This document shows positions 46,240 through 57,278 of a DNA stretch of 64,000 bases, one piece after another (within the stretch, counting starts at the first letter, position 1; each line of letters begins with the position of its first letter). The stretch lies in assembly GCF_020360975.1 (NCBI RefSeq), contig NW_025408668.1, positions 4,340,001 to 4,404,000 of the forward strand, given 5' to 3'. The notes beneath the pieces are model-generated. The model did no database searches. It had not been told where the DNA came from and was given only the letters and a program-made list of their open reading frames with translations. A program made the position numbers and the translations under genes. The DNA comes from Hirsutella rhossiliensis (lineage: Eukaryota; Ascomycota; Sordariomycetes; Hypocreales; Ophiocordycipitaceae).

Positions 46240-47340
46240 CTTTTCCTCTTTCCCTCTCCCTTTCACCCGGGAAGGGTATAGAGGCGCTGCCGCCCCTCGA
46301 CTCGAGACGACATCAAGTAATGAACACTCCCGTGAGGGTCACTGCCTAAATACAGGATGGTTGACTCTTTCACTGAGCCGGGGAAGCTTTACTGATAGTG
46401 GCTTCGCCACGACTCGACGGCAGGAGAGGGGATAAGAGAGGGGTGGTAGCCCCTTTACTACAGACGATGCTTTTTCCTATAGCCCGGGAGGGTTTGGTCG
46501 AGAAGACAGTAAGTGGGAACGAGGGAGGAATCTTTCTTCAGGATCCGAGCGGATCAGAACAACAGTCTTGCGGTGGCTTAGTTGGACAAGTGTTCACTCC
46601 ACACTCTCCCCACGCCCTAGACGGGCTTCGACTCGTTTTGTTCCAGGAACATATCTTGAACATGCGTTCAACAACCTTTGCGGTGCCTCACCACAGACTT
46701 TATTGTGGCTAAAGACCTAGAGACTTTCTCTTTTCTTTTACTATGCTATAAAATATGTATCCTTTCTCTTTTCTTTGTGAAAACGTACGGTCAGATACCG
46801 TCGCGAGGTGTAGGCCCAGTCACCCCTCTTTCACGTGGACGGAAGGAGGTTTTCTTTTCATCTTCGGCTGTGCCCGGCGTGAATGAACATCGCATGCGTT
46901 GCATTGCCGGACGGCATGTGTAGTCGGAGCACAAATCGGATGCAGAGTCGTTTTTGCAGAGCGATATCCGTGTATACACCGCACTTTTCCTGAAAACGTG
47001 TCGTGAATAGCTTCACTTCCTTTTGTAGACATGTAGATGCACACCGGAGAAAAGTCGGGACGAAGTTCCAGTGACTAGCGGGAACGAAGCAGTGTAGCAG
47101 CAGATCATCGTAATTGATTGGATCTTTGATCTTTCATCTATTATATGCCGTACCTAACCACCGGTTGAGTCACCACACTAAAGTGATGTGATAAACTTCT
47201 CGATGCATTTATAAGAAGACCTAAAGAGCGACGCGAGGAGCGACTCTATGATGCGACGGGGAAGGAGCAATATCGGAAGTCTTTATAGGAATACTCTAGG
47301 ACACTCACGATGCCTTCACTTAAGCCGACGGGGAAGGATC
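46240..47340 (+). pseudogene. Unit D body, start codon lost
   Basis: The leader matches unit E, but the ATG of GGCATGGAGGCGCT is ATA here (GGTATAGAGGCGCT). The open frame at 46398-46712 begins VASPRLDGRRGDKRG, comparable to VATPRLDGKRRQ in unit H, and contains AREGLVEKTVSGNEGGIFLQDPSG. A second frame (46678-46923) overlaps it in +1. No full-length product is possible, and no family is recognised. Confidence 0.35.
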
Positions 47341-47351
47341 TCTACTTAGAC

Positions 47352-47690
47352 CGTTTACAAGCACACTTGAAAGATAGGGTACTTGAAATTGTTTTCAAGT
47401 TCACCCTATACGTTTACAAGATAATTCACTTTAAGCACTCGACTCTAATGACCACCTCCGGATTCCTCCAGCGTTTACAAGATAATACTTTCCAAGCGCT
47501 ACCAACAACCATTAACAATCCCTTCCGAGATACGAACACAACCCCCAAAGGGGTGCACGCGCCGTAGGTGCGGGTGTGGAGAGCCACACTCACAATCTTC
47601 AATCTAGTAAATCAGTTTACAAGACACCTCAACACCACGGGAGGAGCACGCATCCGCAAGGGTGCGCGACGGACAAGAACAAACACGTGC
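47352..47690 (+). ncRNA. Structured downstream module 4 (unit D)
   Basis: CGTTTACAAG at 47352, 47411 and 47472, and AGTTTACAAG at 47614. Stems ACCCC-CAAA-GGGGT, GTGTGG-AGAG-CCACAC (a perfect six-pair version) and GCATCC-GCAA-GGGTGC are seen. Confidence 0.6.
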
Positions 47691-47716
47691 ACTACACTAC
47701 ACACACCCTTCCAATG

Positions 47717-47966
47717 GACTAGTCAGTCGGTACCAGTCGCTTATTGCGAGCCGCAGGCGAGGCCAGCGGAGCGCTTGCGCGGAGTGTGAACGTAGTTCAA
47801 AAGAAAGGAACAATCCTGTTCCAGTTCGGTTCTCTCGAGTCAAGAGACGACAGAATCAATCTGTGCCGTGTGTCTAGTGGTGCCGCCGGCACCATGTGTG
47901 ATCCTCGGGAAATGTCCATGAGCTACTCACTTTTCGTCTCGAGTCGAGGGGCGGTAGCGCCTCCAT
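47717..47966 (-). pseudogene. Unit E gene, truncated at the array inversion junction
   Basis: On the - strand, ATG at 47966 opens MEALPPLDSRRK followed by a GTGAGT donor. The remaining body, read leftward, matches unit B up to GACTAGTCC at about 47720, where similarity stops abruptly and module 4 of unit D begins in opposite orientation. The gene therefore lacks its 3' part. Confidence 0.5.
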
Positions 47967-48040
47967 GCCCTTCCCGGGATTTTGAAAGAGGAAGAGAGGA
48001 AGAGAACCAGCTGGGTTCCGTGAGGTGGGCGACCCCTCGG

Positions 48041-48050
48041 TCTTATATGC
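48041..48050 (-). promoter_or_regulatory. TATA box of unit E (GCATATAAGA on the - strand)
   Basis: 213 bp from its hairpin motif (48263). Just upstream on the - strand lies GCACCCGGACGC, the promoter motif shared by the - strand units. Confidence 0.6.
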
Positions 48051-48262
48051 CCTCTGGTGTGTGAGTCCCCACTAGCGTCCGGGTGCTGCCTGCCCCGTCA
48101 CTGTCCGGGTGCGTGTATGGAAACCGGTGGTAACCTACACGATGACGTGGCACTCTTCCTCCGTCAAGTAGCCTCTTATGACGCAGTCTCTTCCGTCCCG
48201 TGCGAAACTGTTATGAACTACACTCTGATGCTCGAGTGTCTAGAGCTGGGCCATGGAGCAGA

Positions 48263-48300
48263 GGCCCCCTATAAACCAAACTTAAGGATATAGGGGGCCC
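48263..48300 (-). repeat. Array hairpin motif, unit E
   Basis: Arms GGCCCCCTAT / ATAGGGGGCC around AAACCAAACTTAAGGAT. Confidence 0.88.
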
Positions 48301-48484
48301 AAGAGTAGAAGTGACTCCGTCCCTTTACTAGTCCCTCGCCGCCTGCTCGGTACCTCTGACTTCCCTCCAGTCGTCAGATCTCGCCCGCTCAAGCACCTCC
48401 TCCGGTCGGGGTGGCCCAACGGGTAGTGTCTGTATGTGGGTTGGGTGGAAGTGGTACTTTGGTTGTTCTGGTGCGTGCGTGTCT

Positions 48485-48715
48485 CGTCCCTTTGCTCCCT
48501 TCGGTCGCAGGTCCTCCGTCCCGTGACTGTGCATGTGTGCTTGTAAACGATGTGCTCGGTTGAAGAGATGTGAGCGTGGCTCTCCACAGCCGCCCCTTCG
48601 GCGCGTCTGCACCCCCCTTCGGGGGGGTTGTGTTCGTATCCATGAAGGGATTGGAAGAAAGGGGTGGTAGCCGGGAAGGGTATCGCCTTGTGAACGTGTT
48701 GTGTTCTTGTAAACG
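48485..48715 (-). ncRNA. Structured downstream module 5 (unit F)
   Basis: CTTGTAAACG (the motif on the - strand) at 48540 and 48706, with CTTGTGAACG at 48687. Read on the - strand the stems are CCCCCC-GAA-GGGGGG, GCGCC-GAAG-GGGC and GTGG-AGAG-CCAC. Confidence 0.6.
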
Positions 48716-48901
48716 CTTTATGTGGGTGAAACCTACGTGGACAAGTATGAGTACAGGAACAATTCACGGTGGTATAGAGATGAAACCCGTTCAGTCTATT
48801 GAGTCTATTGAGTCCATACCAATGTCTCCGTAAACGAATGAGGGTTTCGCCAACACCCAAAAGGGCTAGCGTCTCAGCGATACAAGATGTCAAGTGGTGC
48901 T

Positions 48902-49878
48902 CTACGCAGATTGTCTAGTCGCGATGCCAGCACCAAGAGTAGGGTCATCCTCCCCCGTAAACAGCAGATGGTGCACTCGCTCCCAAAGGCGGTCAAACCG
49001 AATTCGAACCAACTCCAGTGCATCGGTGCTACCAACCACCGCGGCGAAGACCGCAGAAGTGCAGTGGGTATACACGCACAATAAACCCTCGGCCTGCTCA
49101 ACAGTGACACTCGTCAACCCTAGACGATTCATGCACCGAGCATGATCACAGCATCGACGAACAATTCCTTGTTCCGGCGCATAGCCTTGTAGAAGACACG
49201 CCCGGACACGACTCAAGGCCTGGTCGACAACGAGGCGACGCTCTCGACCCTCTTCCCCCGCGTCACTCGAGTAATGCCGGCAGTACGCAGAAATCAAACA
49301 GCCCAGGCTGTGATCCGCCTCGTTCGGGTAGGGGCTACAAAACCGCCGCAGCTGGTGCGGTAATGCCATGAGCCAGGGCCAGACGGGTACCTCCTCCGGA
49401 AAGCAACAGAGGGCAGTGCACAGTACCTCGTGCAGCTCTCTCTCGAGCTGGCCAAACGGGCGGGTCATGTCATCCGACAGCATTAAACGGTTCCGGTCAT
49501 CTTCCAGCCCCGCTTTAGTAAAGTCGAGGCAACCTTGGATGCGTACCCACTGCTCGGGGTAAACGTCCATCCACAACACATAGACGACCACCGGTCTTCA
49601 TCCCCGAATGACGTCCACGTTCTGATCTGAGAGGCGGCCTGCCGACTGCGACATGACTGCGCAGGCTTCAAGGATTTTCGAAAGAAGAGAAGGTTCTCGT
49701 TCTGCTGGAATCGAGTTGAGTGCACCACTTGATGCGAAGAAGGGCCAAGGTACTCTGTGCCAAGGCCAAGCCGTCGACTTCGTACTTGGCTAGAGATATC
49801 CACCGAATTGATAGACAACGCTCCTGCGTCTGAGTAAGTAACGACAAACTCCCTTCGCGGTGAGCTCCACATCTGCAT
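48902..49878 (-). CDS. Unit F gene: unknown protein in two overlapping frames
   Basis: ATG at 49878 lies 53 bp after the TATA box and opens 131 residues (MQMWSSPRREFVVTYSDAGAL...). A second frame, shifted by -1, is open from about 49591 (ATG at 49570, MDVYPEQWVRIQGCLDF) to the stop at 48902. It encodes about 222 residues with mixed composition, many Cys and Trp, and helical segments such as GQLERELHEVLCTALCCFPEEVPVWPWLMALPHQLRRF and DALELVRIRFDRLWERVHHLLF. This second part is the longest clean frame of any unit. An intron, a one-base change or frameshifting could join the two. No family is recognised. Confidence 0.5.
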
Positions 49879-49930
49879 AAAGCAGAGAAAAGGTGAAGTC
49901 CACTGGACTCATTTGGACGGGGCGCCACCC

Positions 49931-49940
49931 CTCTTTATAC
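49931..49940 (-). promoter_or_regulatory. TATA box of unit F (GTATAAAGAG on the - strand)
   Basis: Preceded on the - strand by GAGCACCCGGACAC. The 5.3-kb transposon lies 78 bp upstream and separates it from its hairpin at 55508. Confidence 0.65.
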
Positions 49941-50350
49941 TCCGTGTATGTGTGAGTGTCCGGGTGCTCAACCCGGCCAGTAGTGGATCCATCCATGTAA
50001 GCTGTGTACGGCAGGCTATAGGGGTCACTGTTGCAAAACCCAAAAAGTCACCGCGCGAGAGTCAAAATGGGTTAGCGGCATGAACGGCCCGCCCCACGGT
50101 ACATTGGTCTATGTATCTCGGCCCAACTTCGTTGGAAAATTTGGCGTTACGGCAGGTGTAGTCACAGCTACGGGGCCGCTGCGGACCAGCAGCGCGTCTC
50201 TCGTCACAAACATATCAGTCGCCTATGGCGAAAATACCGCACGGTAATTCCAACGCTTTAATGTGTTCCCTTATTCTATCTATACATTCTCCTCGTCCTC
50301 ATCCTCCGGCTTGTTAAGCTGCTATATTCAGTTAGCAGCCGAAATGCAAC

Positions 50351-51109
50351 TCACAACTTCAGTTCGCTCACAATCCAGAGCCGAGCAGCCTCAGCGATGG
50401 TTTCTAACGCCATAAGCTTCCGCTCTTCGGGGCCAAAGCGGAGCTGGTCCTGAAGCGGTAGAAGGAGCCGCACTACCACCGCAAGCACGTAGCTGTTGTG
50501 CTGCTCGCTGCGCAGCGATGCGCCAGGTGTCATCGGGTTCGGCATCTGCAAGCTTGAGATGCCGATTCACGTCCCAAAAGGCACGCACGGCAGCAACAGC
50601 CCCAGCAGGGACCTAGAACATTCAACTCGATTAATTTCTCGCTTCTTTGGAGCAAACAAAGGTCTCATACTGGCCTGCACGTGTGAGCGTTCTTTGCGCA
50701 GTCCCAGCACGCAGCACCGGTATCTATCCCGGCAAATTAGTGAGGCAGACGTATACTACAGGGGACAATCAACGTACTGTCCTGGGAGGCACATTCATGG
50801 CCGGGAGTCTTGGTGGCGCGTGTGACGCAAGGACGGCATGGGAAGTCTCGCACCGAGCCGACGGGAGGGGCCTTTTTGTCTTTCTTCTTCTGCTCGGGCG
50901 AGCAAGTTAGCAGCCGCCTCTTCTTCATAGAAGAACTTATTGGATTGTACGGTAATCTTGGCCGTGGATTTGCGGGCGTTGGGTCGGACCAATCCTCTAC
51001 CCTTGACTATTTTATTCCTGCTAGGCGAGTCCCCATCCATCGGGCCAGCGACTGCAGTTTCACTTACGATAGCGGAATCTGCTGTAGACATGACAACGCT
51101 GCTGACCAT
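50351..51109 (-). other. Possible spliced accessory gene of the transposon, - strand
   Basis: ATG around 51091 opens MSTADSAI followed by a GTAAGT donor. Further on, SRNKIVKGRGLVRPNARKS..FFYEEEAAANLLARAEEERQKG has protein character. A later piece, VPAGAVAAVRAFWDVNRHLKLADAEPDDTWRIAAQRAAQQL, continues in another frame and could be a further exon. I could not assemble a complete reading. No family is recognised. Confidence 0.35.
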
Positions 51110-51357
51110 TGGCTTTCCACGGCAATGATGATACAGAAGGGAAAGGTAGGAACTAGGGTTGGAGGGGATCTGGGTTCTGTAAATATTTGCGGGTGAGCAG
51201 CGTCGATCTGTGCCTGGTTTGGTAACCGTTCCACGAACAGCCCCCTGGCACTAAGCCGCTGCGGGCCAGCGGCACCACCGCTGCGGGAAAACGCGGTAAG
51301 TCAATTTATATCGCTGTCCCCCTTTTTCCTGGCATGAGGACTAAGAAAATCACCATC

Positions 51358-52802
51358 CCTTCGACGTTACCGGCAACAATGGCACGTCCGCCCAATCCAA
51401 TCGATCAATACCGTACCTATATCACTCATCTATACCTCAACGGTGTCTCGCGAAGCAAGATTAAGTATAAGCTTCGGAAGCATTACCATGTCGCCGTCAA
51501 TCTCAGTACACTCTCGCCGAATCGCAAACTGGGGTCTCCCGCGCCAGCAAGCCCGTACCAAAGAAACTCCAGAGCTGATAGAAACCATCCGTGACCTGAT
51601 CTTTCGCGTTGGGCTTACCGAGAAGCAGACGCTGAGCGTGCTACAAAGACAAGGCTGGCCGATCACGAAACGAGGTCTAAAGCGCATCAGACTTCACCCG
51701 GACCGCCGCTGGGTACGCAGGCTCAATAGTGACGAGGAGCGCCTTGTGTTGCTGGAAAAGACAGAACAGGTTATCATCGAGATGACGCGACGGTCCAATG
51801 CCATTTCGGGATATGGCAAAAGCCTTCTCCAGCCTTATCTTCGTCAGCAAAAGCAGCTCTGGGTCCCGAGACCCTCTTTGCGATGTACAAAATCATGTTC
51901 CCAAATGAGGTCGAACTCCGAAAAGGATGTTTCGGAGGAAGAAGGACAGTTTCTTGTCCCAGGACCAAACTACCAGTGGTGCATTGACGGTCACGACAAG
52001 CTCAAGGCGTATGGATTCGAGATATATGCAGCAATCGATGCATACTCGCGCAACATTATCTGGTTTTATATTGGCCACCCGCTACAACTGCTTTGAGCGT
52101 ATTGAAGCAGTACTTGGCCGCGTGTGGCGCCTACGGCTTTCGGCCATGGTATTTGCAAGCAGACAGGGGGAGCGAAACGCCATTGGTCGCAGCAGCACAC
52201 TGGAACTTTGTCTTGGCAACAGACGGGCGAGTGGAATGGCATGGGCAAGTTTTCCAACAAGGAAATCGACTAAAGGATTCGTACAAGGCGGCTCCAAGTA
52301 CGAAGAACGTTAAGATCGAGAGTTGGTGGGAGCGCATGCTGCATGTCTCGTCCCGGCAGTGGGTAGACTACTTTGGAGAACTCGCCAGGGACGGGGACTT
52401 CGACGGCGATATGCTGGAAGATCAGATTTCCATCTACGCCGTCTTCGAAGACTTACTACGCCGAGAACTCTTCGACTTCGTGGAGGCGTGGAATCTTCAT
52501 CGGATACGCCTCCAAAAGAACCGTCCCCATGTGGTCCACGGCCAGCCCTGGATGAACTACCATTACCCCGACCCAGACAAGGCATGCAATTGGGGTATCC
52601 GATTGACCGCTCCATTCTAGACGAAATGGAGCGGCCGTTGGCTGATATTGACATTAGCACGAGTTTGGAGCCGGAGACAAAGAACTGGTGCCGCCAAGTT
52701 CTCCTTGAAATGGGCTACGATCACGTAGTCCTTGGAACTCACCAGGAGCCGGACAAGTTGCGACCTTTCAAGCGTTTTACCTTGGTCTTCGAGATAAGAT
52801 AA
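51358..52802 (+). pseudogene. Broken integrase-core (DDE) transposase
   Basis: Starts MARPPNPIDQYRTYITHLYLNGVSRSKIKYKLR, an HTH-like region. The catalytic core shows YQWCIDGHDKLKAYGFEIYAAIDAYSRNIIWFYIG (first D), PWYLQADRGSETPLVAAAHW (second D) and VKIESWWERMLHVSSRQW (E). Frame changes at about 51520, 51875, 51925, 52083 and 52600 break it. A C-terminal part (IDRSILDEMERPLADIDIS..EMGYDHVVLGTHQEPDKLRPFKRFTLVF) follows to 52802. This type of integrase-core protein occurs in many eukaryotic genomes. Confidence 0.8.
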
Positions 52803-53101
52803 TTCAACATATCGAAAGTGGCCGACAGCCTACGCTGGCATACCGTAAAGCGCCAACTGGAGGCGTTGCTGAATATGTAAGACATACTATTTATTTGCGA
52901 GTCGACCAATCTAAGCGCGTATAGCAAGCATTACTTGAGCAAGCAAACCAAGCCCGAGAAGGTGAATTTGGAGATGGGGAACCAGCAGAGCAGCCACTTG
53001 TTGAGCTTGGGTTTGAGGACGAGCAGGAAGCGACATGGAGAAAATACCGGTAAGTGATGACGGGGAGGATAGCGATGGTTCTGAATGGGGAGCCTGAGTA
53101 G

Positions 53102-54551
53102 TCAATACTTCCTTTTCCTATATCGAATAGCAAACGTTGTAGGGATCTTTGCACCCTTGAAGCGTGTAGAGTGAGCTGGAGGAAGCGCTTTAGCAGCGTT
53201 AGTGTCGGACAGTCGAGTTTGAGTTTCCCTGAAGGCTTGGGAAATTGACTCCGGTTTACCTGTTGAAGTTAGCGCTCGGCTCGTTGATGAGTTGGTTCGG
53301 TTTCTTACGAACTCCGGAACAAAACTGGTCTCCTCCTCTCTATCTTCTTCGTCCACTTCGACTCCTTCGGCCACCACGCCTTTATACACCTTTCCACTAG
53401 GGTCACTGCCAAACACTAAATCGCATAGTGGATCTTCCAGCTCACCAAGGCCTACCGCATCCCCATGTCCAACAATTTCTTTGGCAGTATATCCAAGCTC
53501 GTCGCGTGTCGGGCTCTGGCAGGATGAAGTTGAAACGGGCTCTTCGTGCTTAATCTTGACGCGTATCTCTTCCTTGACTTGCTCCTCTTGCTTAACGCGC
53601 TTCTTGCGTCTAGAGGCTGGGCTTATGTCTTCTTGCTTGACCCTCCGTTTCTTGTCTTCCTTGACTGGCGTCGAGCATTGATCTGGCCTCAACGGTGTGA
53701 CCGGCTCCTGCTTATCAACCACATCCGTGGATGTCAGAACGACTAGCACCTTCAACTGCCCTGCTTGGTTGTTCGAAAAGTGCCCCGATGCGAGCATGCT
53801 TGACGGTGTCGTGTACTTGTCGGTGTTTGGAACGGTAACGATTTTCTTGCCAGAGAAGGTCGAAGCGTAAGAAAGGTTCCAGAGATCTTTATTGGCAGGA
53901 TCGATCGTGGGCGGAAGCGGACGGAGGTGATCGAATAAAGTCTCGGTGAACGAGGCCAAGTCAGTAGATCTGCCGAGGAAACTTGATCACCGTATCCTTC
54001 AGAGGCAGCACCGTCTCTGGAACCTCCACTGCAAGCCCGTTGAAGTACCTGGTCTCCAAACTCACAAGCAGCAGGCTTACATGGACCCACTGGTAGCCAG
54101 TTCGTTGCCTCGCAGGCTTCCTGGTGCTGCCTTTGGAGTTTTGAATGGCTCGACTGGCCGTTGATGCGACGGTCATGAACTGGGGATTGCTTGACGCCTC
54201 GAAGGGAGGTATTCGTGCCCGTGTATTCATCGCACCGGTACCAGCAACTTCATTGGGGAGTTGGGCGGCGTGTCCAACGCCGATGGATGACACTGGTTTC
54301 AGTCTGTCACGCAGCAGCTGACTTGCTGGACTGACTGGCCGTGGCGGAGAGTCCTCGACCTCGACCACCTCATCATATGGGCCAGGAAGTGCCGGAGTTT
54401 TAGACCTGGCCCGACGCTGCGGCCGAAAGGTTGGCCAAGCCGCAACAGCCGCAATAGTTCGCGCCAACGTATATGGTAGTGAAGAGGTCATAGTGCTTCT
54501 GTCCGGCTTGGACGCAGTAGACATGCTCAGGGGAATCTGTGGAGGGCCCAT
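53102..54551 (-). pseudogene. Transposon accessory protein with clustered VKQE motifs, one frame change
   Basis: Two - strand frames join at a single-base slip near 53983 (TTTCCTCGG where TTTCTCGG would keep frame), giving about 480 residues from the ATG near 54551. The first part is Pro/Arg-rich and disordered, ending GYQWVHVSLLLVSLETRYFNGLAVEVPE. The second has TETLFDHLRPLPPTIDPANKDLWNLSYASTFSGKKIV, then a Lys/Glu-rich block with KRRVKQED, KKRVKQEE, VKEE and IKHEEP. These fit the SUMO-acceptor consensus (hydrophobic-K-x-E). I do not recognise the family. Its place inside the terminal repeats makes it part of the element. Confidence 0.55.
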
Positions 54552-54599
54552 TTCGGTTGAGGAGAAGAGGTAGAACCAGGGAAAAGGAGGACAAATAGG

Positions 54600-55318
54600 A
54601 TCGGACTCGGAAACGGGATTTTAATATAAGCAGAATAGTTACAGAACAATATCCCCTTGCCATGGCGAATGAAGATCGCCAGGCTTAGCAAGAGACTTCA
54701 ACGCTAGTCCGGTGCTGACCAGTAGCGGGATTACTGCGGTAATCCTCTGCTGCCTCATGGCGCCGCTCCTCGTCCCAGTTACTCCTATGAACGTTAGGAT
54801 GAAAACTGAACACAGCTGTGGTGGCCAGGAGGAAGTGGAAACATTAAAGTCCAAAGTTTCAACTCGGCACCGTATAGCAGAAGACCTCAAACTCGTGTGT
54901 ATTTGCATTCTTTGTCTGTAGGGCCCGGCTTTCACAAGTTCCCAGCGTCATCCAGGGAGGGGACTTGGCGATATTCGCCGTCTTTGTCTTTGTATTGTCG
55001 CTGTCTTCGGGCCGCGACAATACCAAAGTAAAGTTGTTGGCGAAAACACCGCGCCGCTCGCTCGATTTCACTTGGAAAAATATCGATCAGCTTTTCAGGA
55101 ACGAATTTTGGGTACAGCATCATGCGCATCCATACGTGTGTAAGTGGTTTGCGAGCCGGATACCATTTTACGACTGGTGCGGCAAACTGGCAATTAGACT
55201 GGCAGAGGGATGACCGTGCGGGCCCGCTGCTAGTCCGCAGTACATACTCTCATGCTGACCTGAAGTATCCGGATGACCAGGGGGCTGGGCGCCTAAACCC
55301 AAAAGAAAATGACAGGGA
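54600..55318. other. Right end of the transposon, no gene seen
   Basis: A 700-bp stretch without supported coding sequence on either strand before the right terminal repeat. Confidence 0.4.
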
Positions 55319-55507
55319 GTTTTGCAACAGTGACCCCTATCGCCCACCGTAGCTGTGCCAGCAAACTGTCTGTGATTGGACGCGGCGTGGTCGGTCCCCT
55401 CCCCCTGCCTCTTAGTACTAGCTTCCCTCCCGCTGGTCACTTTCGCTCTATGACTGCATGCAATCACGTGCGTTCAAGCTGCTCTATGGGCTGGGCCGTT
55501 GTGCCAT

Positions 55508-55545
55508 GGCCCCCTATAAACCAAACTTAAGGATATAGGGGGCCC
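55508..55545 (-). repeat. Array hairpin motif, unit F
   Basis: Exact arms, same loop as unit E. Separated from its TATA box by the 5.3-kb transposon. Confidence 0.88.
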
Positions 55546-55799
55546 AAGAGTAGAAGTGACTCCGTCCCTTTACTAGTCCCTCGCCGCCTGCTCGGTACCT
55601 CTGACTTCCCTCCAGTCGTCAATCTCGCCTCCGGCTCAGACAGAACTCGCTCCGCTCGTGGCCCAGGCTGTGATTGGTGGTCGAGGGTTGTAGTTGTTCA
55701 CGTGCGCGGTTGGGACTGAGTGACTGGGCGAGGTTGTTTGTGCTGTTTGTTTGTCACTCAGTCGTGTGTACCGTTCGGTGTGTGTGAGTTGTTGTACTG

Positions 55800-56016
55800 T
55801 GTGGTGTCCGTCGCGTGCCCTCACGGACATTGGCTCCTCCCGTCGCGTGAAGACCGGCTTGTAAACGATTTACACAATCGAGGAATCGTCAACGTGACTC
55901 TTCACATCCGGTCCTTCGGCCCGTATGCACACCCTTCGGGTGTAATGTCCGTAGTCATGAAGCCCTCCGGGGTGATCCTCAGAGTAGATTACGTGCAATG
56001 TGTCACCTTGTAAACG
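55800..56016 (-). ncRNA. Structured downstream module 6 (unit G)
   Basis: CTTGTAAACG at 55858 and 56007. Read on the - strand the stems are ACACCC-GAA-GGGTGT, GGCC-GAA-GGACC, GTGA-AGAG-TCAC and TGTCC-GTGA-GGGCA. The A-T pair in the AGAG stem replaces G-C of other copies. Confidence 0.6.
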
Positions 56017-56299
56017 CATTCGGATCACTTGTCAACGGTTTGGGTCTACGGTGCTGGTAGATTGCCATGTGTAGCCGGGTGGAGGAGAGTTCGCAAATTC
56101 AGGTTCTCTCTATACTCTTCCGCATGCGTACTCCTCCTGGGAATGATTCATCACTTGAAGCCTTTGTCCTTGCCATTCACCCTGAGCAGTTCATGGTTCC
56201 TCGGGACTGTCCACCACAGCCCGTCTCCTCAGACCACGGGAAAGGGAAACATCCTCACCCATATCGGGAAGGTGAGATGACCCAGTGGAAAGTGATTCT

Positions 56300-57128
56300 C
56301 TATATTTCACTTTCGCCCCTCTCTGTCATACGTCGGATTTCATCCCACAGGCTCGTCAACAAGCACTGGTCTCCGAGCAAGACGCGGTCGCCCGTCTCCC
56401 TAAAGCACGCCAACCAAACCGGCACGTTGCACTGCACAGCGTCCCAGCAGCAAGGTAAGTGCCATGCACGACTTCTCTCCGCGTCGAATCGGAAAGACAC
56501 CGGGAGCGGACAGACCAAAGGTGCATCGCCCGGCTCACAATCCGGTTCGAGCCTCAACAAGGCCTCGAAGATTCCCGTCCTGGAGACGGCAGCATAGAAG
56601 CGAAAGGTCCGCTTGCCCAGTCGCTCTCGCAGCTCGTAGGACATGTCCAGGGGCCTAACGGCTGGCGACGATATCCACCGTAGAAAGTACCACCTGCGAC
56701 ACCATTGACGCTCTTTCAGCCGAGCGCAATCCGAGTGGGCACAGCATGTCATTCCAGAACACGCCGACTCCTTCTGAGGAAGCCGAAGAAATTCAGGCGG
56801 GACTCTCGCTGCGACGGCACTGTTCCGTCAGCATCACGGGCAAAGACCACTCCGCACCGCTCTCCAAGAGCCGAGACCCGAACCAACGGCTCCGATGGGG
56901 CGACAGACAGGTTTAGTACCCCGCCAGGGTGGATATGCTCCCAAGGGGCCACGCCACTAAGTGCGAGGAGTTTGTTCGTCCCGTTCAACGAGCTCTCTGC
57001 TCCTCAAAGAAAGCACTCACTCCCGTTCGCTGTGCCACGTCTCCAGCTCGGTCTCATGACCGCCAGTTCCCCGTCGCGGAAAGCTTTGCTTCTCCGGAAG
57101 TGTTGACAGGAAGGATGAGACTCGTCAT
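56300..57128 (-). CDS. Unit G gene: unknown protein, frames overlapping at ATGA
   Basis: ATG at 57128 lies 63 bp after the TATA box and opens MTSLILPVNTSGEAKLSATGNWR. A probable intron leads to SLNGTNKLLALSGVAPWEHIHPGGVLNLSV..GFLRRSRRVLE, which stops at TGA (56749-56751). A 150-residue frame begins at the ATG overlapping that stop (ATGA) in the -1 frame and ends at 56300. It contains SYELRERLGKRTFRFYAAVSRTGIFEALLRLEPDCEPGDAPLVCPLPVSFRFDAERSRAWHLPCCW. The composition is that of a folded protein. The intron acceptor is uncertain. No family is recognised. Confidence 0.45.
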
Positions 57129-57190
57129 TGTCTCCGAATAAAATAAAAAAGTCTTGAGTTTGCCCAACTCAAGGAAAGTGCGCGGGCGTC

Positions 57191-57202
57191 CCCTCTTATA
57201 CC
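57191..57202 (-). promoter_or_regulatory. TATA box of unit G (GGTATAAGAGGG on the - strand)
   Basis: Preceded on the - strand by GGCACCCGGACAT. The pogo-type element starts 79 bp further upstream. Confidence 0.65.
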
Positions 57203-57278
57203 TCCCGTATGATGCATGAATGTCCGGGTGCCTGCCCCGGCCAGTTGTGGAGTGGCTATGTAATCCCTGCGGGCAAAC

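Larger units (their letters stand above)
50018..55340. mobile_element. 5.3-kb DNA transposon with integrase-like DDE transposase
   Basis: Terminal inverted repeats ATAGGGGTCACTGTTGCAAA match exactly at both ends (50018 onward and up to 55340). The target duplication is unclear; AT could be shared between repeat and duplication. It carries a broken transposase on the + strand (51358-52802), an accessory gene on the - strand (53102-54551) and weak coding signal on the - strand at the left (50351-51109). It interrupts the promoter of unit F. The superfamily is not one I can name with confidence. Confidence 0.82.
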
